Assembly (NCBI RefSeq): GCF_030403505.1
Contig: NZ_JAUEMJ010000001.1
Coordinates: 1,014,606 to 1,078,605, forward strand
DNA from: Glycomyces tritici
GTDB taxonomy: Bacteria > Actinomycetota > Actinomycetes > Mycobacteriales > Micromonosporaceae
Length of the DNA: 64,000 nucleotides
Reading direction: 5' to 3'
Positions 27,552 to 35,604 of this stretch are shown here, piece after piece. Numbering within the stretch: the first letter of the stretch is position 1; each line of letters starts with the position of its first letter. The notes beneath the pieces were generated by a model, which was given only the letters and a program-made list of their open reading frames with translations, was not told the DNA's origin and searched no databases. The position numbers and the translations under genes are program-made.

Positions 27552-28861
27552 AGCCGGGTCCCGCCGTTGTTCCAGGCCGCGGCGAACTGCTCGCCGTCGG
27601 CGGCGCGGATCGTGGGCACGCCCCCGGCGAGCGAGGCCGAGGTCGGGAGCCCGGTCGCCAGGTGCACGGCGATCACCGTGGGGTAGGCGCGCTTGAGGGT
27701 CGCGAGGCGGTCCGTGGGCGGCTCGGTGCCGGTGATCCACACGAGCGTGTCGCCGTAGCGGGCGGCGGTGAGGCGGGAGACGTAGGTGCTCAGCGAGTCC
27801 TTCGCGTCCGGGTTCAGCTCGGCGAGGAGGTCGCCGTAGGAGTCGCGGCCGGCCCCGGAGACGACCGCGCCGGAGGCGGGCACGAGCGCGGCGTGGTACT
27901 CGGCGCGGAAGCAGGCGGTGAGGACCGAGTAGGCGGCCTCGCAGGCGGCCTCGAACGGCGCGGCCCAGGGCTGCCCGGCCGGCGCGCCTTCGGCGGCCCA
28001 GGCCTCGGCGCGGTCGTCGATGGCAATGGCGACGGTCGGCAGCGAGGTGTCGAGGTGCTCTTTCACCATGAGCTTGCCGATGCGCGCGGAGGTGCGCCAG
28101 TGGACGTGCCGCAGCTCGTCGCCGATCACGTACTCGCGCAAGGCGTGGAAGGTGAGCGAGCCCTGCTCGACCTTGTCCGCGGTGCCTTCGAGGGAGCGGG
28201 CGAGGCCGTCCGGGGTGCGGGCGAGCTGGTGGAGGCGCGGGTGGATCCACAGGCGCGCAGTGGGGCCGAAGTTCCCTGCGGTCGCGGCGAGACCGAGGAG
28301 GTCGCGCTTGCCGATGCCGAGCGGCCCGGCGTCGACCACGCCGCGGCGCTCGGCCCGGATCTCGTAGCTCGCCCCGGCGCTCCGGCCCGGGCGCAGGCGT
28401 GCGAGGGGGACGGCGACGCGGCGCGTCTCGAGGCCGCTCCCGCCGTAGGCGTCGACGGCGCGGGCGTTCACGGCGCGCCAGCGGCCGGCGTTGCGCACGT
28501 TGAGGTGGATCGTGGCGGTGTGGCCCACGGAGATCCGGTCGGGGGTGACGGAGCGTTCGACTTCGAGGCGCGGCCTCGCGGCGATCACCGAGCCGGCGGC
28601 GACGCAGGCGAGCGCGGCGGCGGCGCCGAGGGTCGCGAACTCCGGGTAGCCCCAGACCCAGCCGGCGAGCAGCAGTCCGACCGCGGCGAGGGCGAGGGCG
28701 ACCCCGCGTCCGGTGACCGGGACGGCGAGGGCGAGGTTCTGCACGCGCGACGCGGACCTCGAACCGGCTGCGGCGCTGCGGCGCCCGCGCCTCCGACGGG
28801 ACAAAATGGACTTATCGACCTCGCCCGGTCCGGCTCCGGTGGCCTGACCGGTCTCGCTCAT
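27548..28861 (-). CDS. DUF58 (vWA-like) protein of the MoxR operon
   Basis: This 437-residue protein has two N-terminal membrane helices (about 45-90), a beta-sandwich region and the DUF58 signature HVHWRTSARIGKLMVKEH (about 255-272) leading into a von Willebrand A-like domain (VAIAIDDRAEAW). DUF58 proteins are the standard partners of MoxR ATPases, which are thought to remodel or load them. ATGA overlaps couple it to moxR upstream and to the TgpA-like gene downstream. Confidence 0.92.
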   Translation of the reverse strand: MSETGQATGAGPGEVDKSILSRRRRGRRSAAAGSRSASRVQNLALAVPVTGRGVALALAAVGLLLAGWVWGYPEFATLGAAAALACVAAGSVIAARPRLEVERSVTPDRISVGHTATIHLNVRNAGRWRAVNARAVDAYGGSGLETRRVAVPLARLRPGRSAGASYEIRAERRGVVDAGPLGIGKRDLLGLAATAGNFGPTARLWIHPRLHQLARTPDGLARSLEGTADKVEQGSLTFHALREYVIGDELRHVHWRTSARIGKLMVKEHLDTSLPTVAIAIDDRAEAWAAEGAPAGQPWAAPFEAACEAAYSVLTACFRAEYHAALVPASGAVVSGAGRDSYGDLLAELNPDAKDSLSTYVSRLTAARYGDTLVWITGTEPPTDRLATLKRAYPTVIAVHLATGLPTSASLAGGVPTIRAADGEQFAAAWNNGGTRL

Positions 28862-29883
28862 GCCGCCGAGGCCGGCAGCGGCACGGGCACCTGGTCGAAG
28901 GCGTCCGCGACGATCTGGGCACCGGTGATGCCGCGCATGGCCGCGTCGGGGGCCGTCTGGATGCGGTGCGAGAACACCGGTCCGGCGAGGGCCTTCACAT
29001 CCTCCGGGATGATGTACGTGCGGCCCTGCGAGAGCGCGAAGACGCTCGCGGCCCGGGTGAGCGCGATGAGGCCGCGCGGGCTGACGCCCACGGCCACCTG
29101 CGGGTGGTTCCGGGTCGCGTTCGCGAGCTGCACGAGGTACGCGTACAGCGGCTCGGCGATGTAGACGTTCTTCGCCATCTCCGCCATCTGCGCCACCGTC
29201 TCGGTGTCGACGATCGGGGCCAGGTGCTCGGGGCTGCGCTGGTGCGTGCCGCGCAGGACCTCGATCTCCGCGGCCTCCACGGGGTAGCCGACGGAGAGCT
29301 TCACGAGGAAGCGGTCGAGCTGGGCCTCGGGGAGGCGGTAGGTGCCGTCCATCTCGACCGGGTTCTGGGTGGCCACGACGAGGAACGGCTGCGGCACCTG
29401 GTGCGGGTTGCCGTCCACGGTCACGCGGCCCTCCTCCATGACCTCCAGGAGCGCGGACTGGGTCTTCGGGCTGGCCCGGTTGATCTCGTCGGCGATCACG
29501 ATGTTCGCGAAGACCGGGCCGGGGTGGAACTCGAAGGCGCCGCTGGACTGGTTGAAGATCGTCACGCCCGACACGTCAGAGGGCAGGAGGTCCGGCGTGA
29601 ACTGGATGCGCCGCCACTGCCCGGAGACCGCGGCGGCGATCGTCCTGGCGAGCGTGGTCTTGCCGGTCCCGGGCACGTCCTCGAGCAGGATGTGGCCCTG
29701 GGAGAACATCGCCGTCAGCGCCAGCCGCACGACCTCCTGCTTGCCGAGCAGGACGGTGTCGACGGCCGCGGCGAGCGCCTCGAAGGTCGCCGCGAACTGC
29801 TCGGCATGCGCGGCGCCCAGCGTCACCGGCTGCTGCATGCGCTTAGGCACTCGCAGCGGATGGGTGTGCTCGGTGTCGTGCAT
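28858..29883 (-). CDS. MoxR-family AAA+ ATPase
   Basis: This 341-residue AAA+ protein has Walker A EDVPGTGKTTLA (about 68-79), Walker B IVIADEINRASPK, sensor 1 (VVATQNPVEMDG) and the lid with the arginine finger region (LPEAQLDRFLVKL). MoxR ATPases act as chaperones for vWA/DUF58 partner proteins, and the partner gene follows directly with a 4-bp overlap. The upstream neighbour, 22 bp away, encodes a large FN3 surface protein. Confidence 0.95.
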   Translation of the reverse strand: MHDTEHTHPLRVPKRMQQPVTLGAAHAEQFAATFEALAAAVDTVLLGKQEVVRLALTAMFSQGHILLEDVPGTGKTTLARTIAAAVSGQWRRIQFTPDLLPSDVSGVTIFNQSSGAFEFHPGPVFANIVIADEINRASPKTQSALLEVMEEGRVTVDGNPHQVPQPFLVVATQNPVEMDGTYRLPEAQLDRFLVKLSVGYPVEAAEIEVLRGTHQRSPEHLAPIVDTETVAQMAEMAKNVYIAEPLYAYLVQLANATRNHPQVAVGVSPRGLIALTRAASVFALSQGRTYIIPEDVKALAGPVFSHRIQTAPDAAMRGITGAQIVADAFDQVPVPLPASAA

Positions 29884-29905
29884 GGGTTGTCATCTCTCTC
29901 GCTCG

Positions 29906-32530
29906 CTAACAGGCCGGGAGGTCGCCGGTGGAGTTCTTGTCCACGCCGTCGATGTTGATCCAGACGAAAGGAACGTACGCATTGGCAGCGTAGTCGATCT
30001 TGATCCACTTGTCGGAGTCGTTCTTGCCGGGGTGGTAGTCGTTGTTCCCGTCGCTCTCCTGGCCGCCTCTCGCGACGAACTTGCCGGTGGTCCAGCAGTA
30101 GGCCTTGTGCCGGTCGCCGGAGTGCGTCTTCCCGATCGAGTCCCCGTTGTTGGTCGCGGCGGAGTAGACGGCGATGCCGTCGGCGGACCTGCAGTACCTC
30201 GTGTCCATGCCCTCGTCGCAGCCGAAGTAGATCTGGCCGTTGACGACTGAGGTGCTCGCGGTGTAGTTGCCGGTGGTGGCGCTACCAGCCGGGTTGGTGA
30301 TCTTCACCGTGTAGGTGTGCTCGGTCGAGGCCTTCAGTCCGTTCTGGGTGAGGCTGTCGCACGAACCTTCCGTGACGGGCGTCTGGCCGTCGCGGAGCAG
30401 CTGGCAGGTCGCTTCGCCGCCGCCGTCATCGGAGGTCAGGTTCAGGGTGATCGAGTCCGCGGTCGCCGAGTGGCCGCTGATCTGAACGGTCGGCTCGCTC
30501 ATCGTGTTCGAGGTGGTCTCGGCGGGCGCGGACTCGCCGGCCTCGTTCACCGCGACGACCGAGACCGGCACCGTGGCGCCGTTCTCGATGCCCGAAACCC
30601 GGGCAGTCGTAGTGTTCCCGGCGACCGAGACGGTCTGGGCGCCGGCCCTGACGATGTACTCGGTGATGTCGCGGCCGTTGTTGGACGGCTGCTGCCAGGT
30701 CACGTCGATCGATCCGGCCGCATCGCTCGCGGTCTCTGCGAGGAGGCTGCTCGGCGCGTCGGGCACGTTGAACGGCGTCACCGAGTTCGACGGCGCCGAA
30801 GGCGACGAGGCCGCGGCTCCGGCGAGGGTCGTCACCTGGAACACGTACTGGGTGCCGTAGTCGAGCCCACCCCCTTCGGGAACGGTGAAGGAGGTCGAGT
30901 CGGACTGGCCGACCACGACCTGCGTCCCGGAGGCGATGGCCTCGACCTGGTAGCCGCTGACGTCGTTGCCCTGGCCGTTGGCCTCGTCCCATTTCACGGT
31001 GACGGTGCCGTCCTTGTTGGCGGTTGCCTCGACACTGCCGACCGGGTCGGGCACGTCGGCCGAGGGCGTGATCGTCGGCGAAGTGGCGCTGTCGCCCTGG
31101 CCCTCGGCGTTGTGGGCGGTCACGGTGAAGGTGTAGGGCGTGCCGTTGGTGAGGTCGCCGATCTCCAGGACCCGCTGGTCCGGGGCGATCTCCCAGGTCT
31201 CGCCAGCGCCTTCGATCGTGTACTTGGTGAGCGCGGAGCCGTTGTTCGGCGCGGCGTCCCAAGAGAGGTTGATGAGGCCGTCGCCGACCGTGCCGCGGAG
31301 GTTGGTGACCGCGCCGGGCGGGCCGATCTGGGGAGCGGACTCCTCGTCGCCCTCCTCGTCGCCTTCGTCGCCCGTCGCTTCCTCGTCCTCGGGCGGGGCG
31401 TTGCCGCCGAGGATGTCGTCGCGGTCCTTCTCGGCCTGCCGGGCGTTCCCGTCCGAGGACACGACCACGGCCGCGTTCGTGTTCACCGCGTTCGCGAACA
31501 GCGTGTCACCGGTGTGGTACATCTCCACCGGGCCGCCGCCCGCGTCGATCTCGATCCGGTCCAGCTCCTTGCCGTCCAGGTCGTACACCCACACGAGGCC
31601 CGAGGACCCGTCCGGCACATAGATCCGCTGATGGAACTCCACCGAAGCGCCCAGCAGGTTCGACGGGGCCGCCGCGATCGAGAAGTGCTTCGACTCCTCA
31701 TCGTTCACCGTGATCACCGACGGCGGGTCCGTGACCGTGACCGAGGCGATCGTGCCCGGGCTGGTGTCCGCCGTCTCGGCCGGTCCGACCAGTTCGACAT
31801 CGGTCACCGACTTGCGCCCATCCGAGCGCAGCGTCGTCATCTGCTTCGCCGTCGAGTTCAACACCGCCACACCGTCACCGAGCACGGTGAGCGCCAGCTC
31901 CTGACGCGGCTCGGCCACGACCTCGGTCGCCACCGTCTTCGCGCCCTGGTCCTTCGGCTCGATCTGCACGATCGTGCCCTCGCGCGGCACGCCGACCCAC
32001 AACTTCCCCGACTTGTCGAACGCACCGCCGGTGAGCCCGGCCGGGAACTGCAGCGGATCACCGATCGCCGTAAGGCTGCTCGGATCCACCTGGTTCACCA
32101 GGCCCTGCGTCTGGTCGATGATGAACGCACCCTCATCGGCCAGCGCCAGGCGCACGCCCTCGCCGGGGGCCGTCTCGGCCGAGCCGGTCAGTTCGAGGGT
32201 GGAGAGGTCGATCGCGGAGACCTTGCCGGACGCGATCTCCCGCAGGAGGAGGTGTGAGTCGGTCTGGACGATCTGCACTTCGTTGCCGGCCGCGTCGGTG
32301 AGGGGGAAGCGGACGTCGGTGGCGGCGGTGAGGCCGTTGACCCGGGCGATCTCGCCGGCCGGGGTCGTCCACAGCCACAGGCTCTCATCCTCCAACTCGC
32401 TGTCGCGGCTGAACGCACCCGTGCCGAGCAGGGTCGCGACCAGCGCGCCCACCAGCACCACCGGCAGGCCTATCGCGATGAGCAGGCCCTTGACATTGAG
32501 GCGTCGGGCATCGACGTTGCGAATGGTCAT
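29906..32530 (-). CDS. Large membrane-anchored FN3-repeat protein, first gene of MoxR operon
   Basis: This 874-residue protein has a short cytoplasmic N-terminus, one membrane helix (about 14-36), a beta-propeller-like extracytoplasmic region (about 45-360) with repeated V/D-rich blades, a Glu/Asp-rich linker (about 375-400), three clear fibronectin type III domains (about 402-495, 497-590, 592-685), a degenerate fourth, and a Cys-containing C-terminal domain (about 760-874; YCWTTG, DKWIKIDY, VPFVWINIDG) that looks like the SH3-type wall-binding modules of secreted actinobacterial proteins (inference). It probably spans the wall and is the client or sensor of the MoxR system. Confidence 0.85.
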   Translation of the reverse strand: MTIRNVDARRLNVKGLLIAIGLPVVLVGALVATLLGTGAFSRDSELEDESLWLWTTPAGEIARVNGLTAATDVRFPLTDAAGNEVQIVQTDSHLLLREIASGKVSAIDLSTLELTGSAETAPGEGVRLALADEGAFIIDQTQGLVNQVDPSSLTAIGDPLQFPAGLTGGAFDKSGKLWVGVPREGTIVQIEPKDQGAKTVATEVVAEPRQELALTVLGDGVAVLNSTAKQMTTLRSDGRKSVTDVELVGPAETADTSPGTIASVTVTDPPSVITVNDEESKHFSIAAAPSNLLGASVEFHQRIYVPDGSSGLVWVYDLDGKELDRIEIDAGGGPVEMYHTGDTLFANAVNTNAAVVVSSDGNARQAEKDRDDILGGNAPPEDEEATGDEGDEEGDEESAPQIGPPGAVTNLRGTVGDGLINLSWDAAPNNGSALTKYTIEGAGETWEIAPDQRVLEIGDLTNGTPYTFTVTAHNAEGQGDSATSPTITPSADVPDPVGSVEATANKDGTVTVKWDEANGQGNDVSGYQVEAIASGTQVVVGQSDSTSFTVPEGGGLDYGTQYVFQVTTLAGAAASSPSAPSNSVTPFNVPDAPSSLLAETASDAAGSIDVTWQQPSNNGRDITEYIVRAGAQTVSVAGNTTTARVSGIENGATVPVSVVAVNEAGESAPAETTSNTMSEPTVQISGHSATADSITLNLTSDDGGGEATCQLLRDGQTPVTEGSCDSLTQNGLKASTEHTYTVKITNPAGSATTGNYTASTSVVNGQIYFGCDEGMDTRYCRSADGIAVYSAATNNGDSIGKTHSGDRHKAYCWTTGKFVARGGQESDGNNDYHPGKNDSDKWIKIDYAANAYVPFVWINIDGVDKNSTGDLPAC

Positions 32531-32866
32531 AAGGGGGAAATCCTCTGCGGGGTCAGCTATGCCGGTTGTTCGGGGCGCGAGCGCCAGAAGGGCCCCTGGT
32601 GGTGCCTCGGGGGCGGCACACGAATCCGAGCCTAATTCGTCAGCGCAACTAGGACTAGGCTGCCATTGTCACAAGACGGTATCGGTCCGGGGTGGGCCAA
32701 AGTGGCCTGAGCGGGTCACGTTACCGATGCGTACGGCCAGTGCAAATGGTGTCCTGAGAACACAAAGCGGCGGTGCGTTGTACGCACCGCCTTGGTCGTC
32801 TGCCTGCCTGTTCTCGTTCGGCGACGTTCTGGACGCCGCCGATTGCCGTCTTCGCATGGGTCTTCG
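32531..32866. other. Intergenic region upstream of FN3/MoxR operon
   Basis: These 336 bp must hold the promoter of the FN3-moxR-DUF58-tgpA operon (right to left) and contain the terminator of the gene at 32867 (32769-32791). Base composition drops around 32630-32760. No RNA or repeat was recognised. Confidence 0.5.
32769..32791 (-). terminator. Terminator downstream of P-loop gene
   Basis: Perfect 9-bp stem GGCGGTGCG (32769-32777) with its complement at 32783-32791 and a 5-nt loop, followed on the minus strand by TTTGTG. Confidence 0.65.
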
Positions 32867-33958
32867 CTAGGCGGCCTCGCCGAGCTCGAGGACGCCGGCG
32901 CGGCGGGCGCGGGCGACGCCGGCGAGCGCCAGGATCTCCTGGGCCACGTGCGCCTCGGCGAGGTCGCCGGGGGTGTAGACCGGGGCGTCCATGCCCGCCA
33001 TGGCCTCGCGGATCGCGAGCTGGGACTGGGTGAGCTTGCCGGAGGCGGCGATCACCGGGAGGCCCAGGCTCCGCAGGTGCATCGCGCCGTAGCGGGCTCC
33101 GGCGGCGTCGGCCGCGGCGAGGACCACGCCGTCGACGAGTTCGCGCACGAGCGGGTGCTCGAGGAGCGCGGAGGTTTCGGACTGGAGGATGCCGTCGGCG
33201 ATCTCCATGACCACGGCGTCGACGTCGTGCGCGGCGGCGTGGTGGTAGAGCGTCTGGGCGAGTTCGGCGAGTTCGGGCACCGGGATGCCCGCGGTGGTCG
33301 GGTAGCCGCCGTCGGTGAAGTCGGCGGCGACGACCGCGCCGGAGTCGCGGAACATCCAGGGGTCGCCTCCGGCGCCGGTGCCGGTGATCTTGATGCCGGC
33401 GACGCGGCGGCCGCCGCGCGACAGGCCGCGGATCACGCTGGCGGCGGTGGTGGACTTCCCGGCGTTCATGGAGGTGCCGACGACGCACACCACGGGCGGG
33501 TGGTCGCCGAGGCCGAACGGGGCGAGGACGTTGTAGCGCCGCAGGTCGATCGGCACGCCTTCGCGGTCGGCGAGGATGCCGAGCGGCTCCAGACGGGTGG
33601 GCGGGCGCATGTCGCCGTGGCGCGAGAGGACCTCGCCCGCGACGCCGCCGGCGGCGACGAGGTCCACGGAGCTGCCGAGGACCTCGGGCACGCGGGACTC
33701 GTACTGGTCGGGCGCGTAGCGCTCGCCGAAGGCCAGGAGGATCTCGTCCCCGGGGTAGATGGCGGCCTTGCGGCCGTTGCCGAGCTCGAGCCAGTTGTGG
33801 TGGCCGATCGCGTCGACCCGTGCGGCCAGGATGTGGCCGGGTCGGGGCGCGCATCCGTCGACCAGGGTCAGCCCGGGTGATGTCAGGTCGACATTCCGGA
33901 CCGCGTAGGCGACTTTGAGCCGCGAAGCGAGCTCAGCGGAGAACTCACGAATGCGCAT
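32867..33958 (-). CDS. P-loop NTPase of unknown function (DUF1611-like)
   Basis: This 363-residue protein has an N-terminal beta-rich half (about 1-145; PGDEILLAFGERYAPDQYES, RHGDMRPPTRLEPLG) and a C-terminal P-loop domain with Walker A GTSMNAGKST (161-170), a KITGTGAGGDPWMF strand and VVMEIADGILQSET in the Walker B region. The nucleotide-binding half resembles DUF1611/MobB-like proteins. No obvious catalytic partner lies next to it. Start ATG 33958 has a GGAG ribosome-binding site. Assignment to a family is tentative; function unknown. Confidence 0.75.
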   Translation of the reverse strand: MRIREFSAELASRLKVAYAVRNVDLTSPGLTLVDGCAPRPGHILAARVDAIGHHNWLELGNGRKAAIYPGDEILLAFGERYAPDQYESRVPEVLGSSVDLVAAGGVAGEVLSRHGDMRPPTRLEPLGILADREGVPIDLRRYNVLAPFGLGDHPPVVCVVGTSMNAGKSTTAASVIRGLSRGGRRVAGIKITGTGAGGDPWMFRDSGAVVAADFTDGGYPTTAGIPVPELAELAQTLYHHAAAHDVDAVVMEIADGILQSETSALLEHPLVRELVDGVVLAAADAAGARYGAMHLRSLGLPVIAASGKLTQSQLAIREAMAGMDAPVYTPGDLAEAHVAQEILALAGVARARRAGVLELGEAA

Positions 33959-34127
33959 GCACACTCCAAAAAGGACAGAAAGGGTCAGCGGGAGCACCCG
34001 CTTGAATGGAAGTACACCGGTGGTGCAGAACGTGACCACGGTGGTTTAGCGCAACGATCGCTGCGCTGTTGATGGACGAATATTACGGCCTGTGGTCGGG
34101 CTTGTAAAGAGTGGATCAGGTAAAACT

Positions 34128-34162
34128 GCGGCGGCGCCGGAGTGAACCTCCGGCGCCGCCGC
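34128..34162 (-). terminator. Terminator of siroheme synthase gene
   Basis: Perfect 15-bp stem GCGGCGGCGCCGGAG (34128-34142) with complement 34148-34162 and a 5-nt loop; on the minus strand it is followed by AGTTTTACC, a true T run. Confidence 0.88.
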
Positions 34163-34187
34163 AATTTCAGGGTCTACCTGCGAGAAC

Positions 34188-35381
34188 TCACAGTTCGCGG
34201 GCCCTCCCGGCGACGTCCCCGATGACGATGACGGACGGGTGGTGCGCTTCGGTGACACCGAGGTCGGCGAGCACGCAATTGCGGACGGTCTGGTTCTTCG
34301 TGGTCGCGTTCTCCACGATGCGCACGGGCGTCTGCGGCGCCCGCCCGCCCTCGATCAGCGCGGCGGCGATCGCGGCGCGGTTCTTGACGGCCATGAGCAA
34401 CACGATCGTGCCGTTCCCGGCGCCGAGCGCGGCCCAGTTGACCTTGCTCTGCGGGCCGGGCGGGACGTGGCCGGTGGCGACGGTGAAGTCGTGCACGACG
34501 CCGCGCTCGGTCACGGGGATGCCGGCGGCGGCCGGTCCCGCGATGGAGGAGGAGAGGCCCGGGACGACCTCGACGGGCACCCCGGCTTCGAGGCACGCGT
34601 CGAGCTCTTCGGCGCCGCGGCCGAAGACGAACCCGTCGCCGCCTTTGAGGCGCACCACGAACTTGCCTTCGAGGGCGCGCTCGACCATGACGGCGTTGAT
34701 CTGCTCCTGCGTGGTGTGGCGCCCGTACGGGAGCTTCGCGGCGTCGACGATCTCGACGTCCTCGCCGAGCATGTCGAGCAGCTCCTGCGGGGCGAGCCGG
34801 TCCGAGACGACCACTTCGGCCTGGCGGAGCAGCTCGAGGCCGCGGAGGGTGATGAGGTCGGCGTCGCCCGGGCCCGCGCCGACGAGGGCCACGCCCGCGG
34901 GGCGGGCGGTGCGGCTGCGGGGGGCGTCGATGTCGCCGGTGCGCAGGCCCGCGGCGATCGAGTCACGGATCGAGGCGGCGCGGCGCGGGTCGCCGGAGGC
35001 GGAGACCGCCACGGCGACGCCGTCGAACTCGGTGTGCGCGAGCGTCCAGGCGTCGGAGGCCGCGGCGTCGTCGGCGCGCACGCACCAGGTGCGGCGGGCC
35101 TCGGCCTCGGCGGCGACGGCCGCGTTCACGTCAGGGGCGTCGGTCGCGGCGAGCACGAACCAGGCGTCGTCCCCGTCGCCCGAGCGCCACTCGCGCCGCT
35201 CCCACTGGATCTCGCCGGCGGCGGCGTAGTCGGAGAGCGTGGTGGTGGCCTCAGGGGCGACCAGTAGGACGCGGGCGCCGGCGGCCAGCAGGCGCGGCAC
35301 CCGGCGGCCGGCAATGGAACCGCCGCCGACGACGAGCACCGACTTGCCCTGCAGCCGCAGCCCGATCTCGTAGACCGACAC
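34188..35381 (-). CDS. cysG: Siroheme synthase: precorrin-2 dehydrogenase + uroporphyrinogen-III C-methyltransferase
   Basis: This 397-residue fusion has an N-terminal NAD-binding precorrin-2 dehydrogenase (VLVVGGGSIAGRRVPRLL, about 13-30) and a C-terminal SAM-dependent methyltransferase (VGAGPGDADLITLRG, GDGFVFGRGAEE, VPGLSSSIAGPAAAGIPVTERG). It methylates uroporphyrinogen III at C2 and C7 and oxidises the product toward sirohydrochlorin, making siroheme for sulfite or nitrite reductase. The GTG at 35381 is chosen because a GGAGGAGG ribosome-binding site precedes it; a longer frame to 35420 would bury that site. No sulfite reductase gene is adjacent. Confidence 0.9.
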   Translation of the reverse strand: MSVYEIGLRLQGKSVLVVGGGSIAGRRVPRLLAAGARVLLVAPEATTTLSDYAAAGEIQWERREWRSGDGDDAWFVLAATDAPDVNAAVAAEAEARRTWCVRADDAAASDAWTLAHTEFDGVAVAVSASGDPRRAASIRDSIAAGLRTGDIDAPRSRTARPAGVALVGAGPGDADLITLRGLELLRQAEVVVSDRLAPQELLDMLGEDVEIVDAAKLPYGRHTTQEQINAVMVERALEGKFVVRLKGGDGFVFGRGAEELDACLEAGVPVEVVPGLSSSIAGPAAAGIPVTERGVVHDFTVATGHVPPGPQSKVNWAALGAGNGTIVLLMAVKNRAAIAAALIEGGRAPQTPVRIVENATTKNQTVRNCVLADLGVTEAHHPSVIVIGDVAGRAREL

Positions 35382-35592
35382 GTGTGCCTCCTCCAGCACT
35401 CCCCCGTTAAGACTCGACAAGCGTATGCGCGTTTCGTCGCGAGCATCTAACCGGCGGATTGCGAGCCTGTTACGCGAAACCCGCGATGCGCGATTCGGCC
35501 AGAGTTATGCGAGCTCGCATTGCGTTCGAGGCGTTCGGGAAAGCGGTGCCGGCCCTCGTGAGTTTTTTCACCTTGGGGCCCTCCATGTGCCC

Positions 35593-35598
35593 TAGGCT
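35593..35598 (+). promoter_or_regulatory. -10 element of the class A PBP gene
   Basis: TAGGCT ends 6 nt before the ATG at 35605; there is no ribosome-binding site, indicating a leaderless mRNA. Confidence 0.5.
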
Positions 35599-35604
35599 GG
35601 ATAT

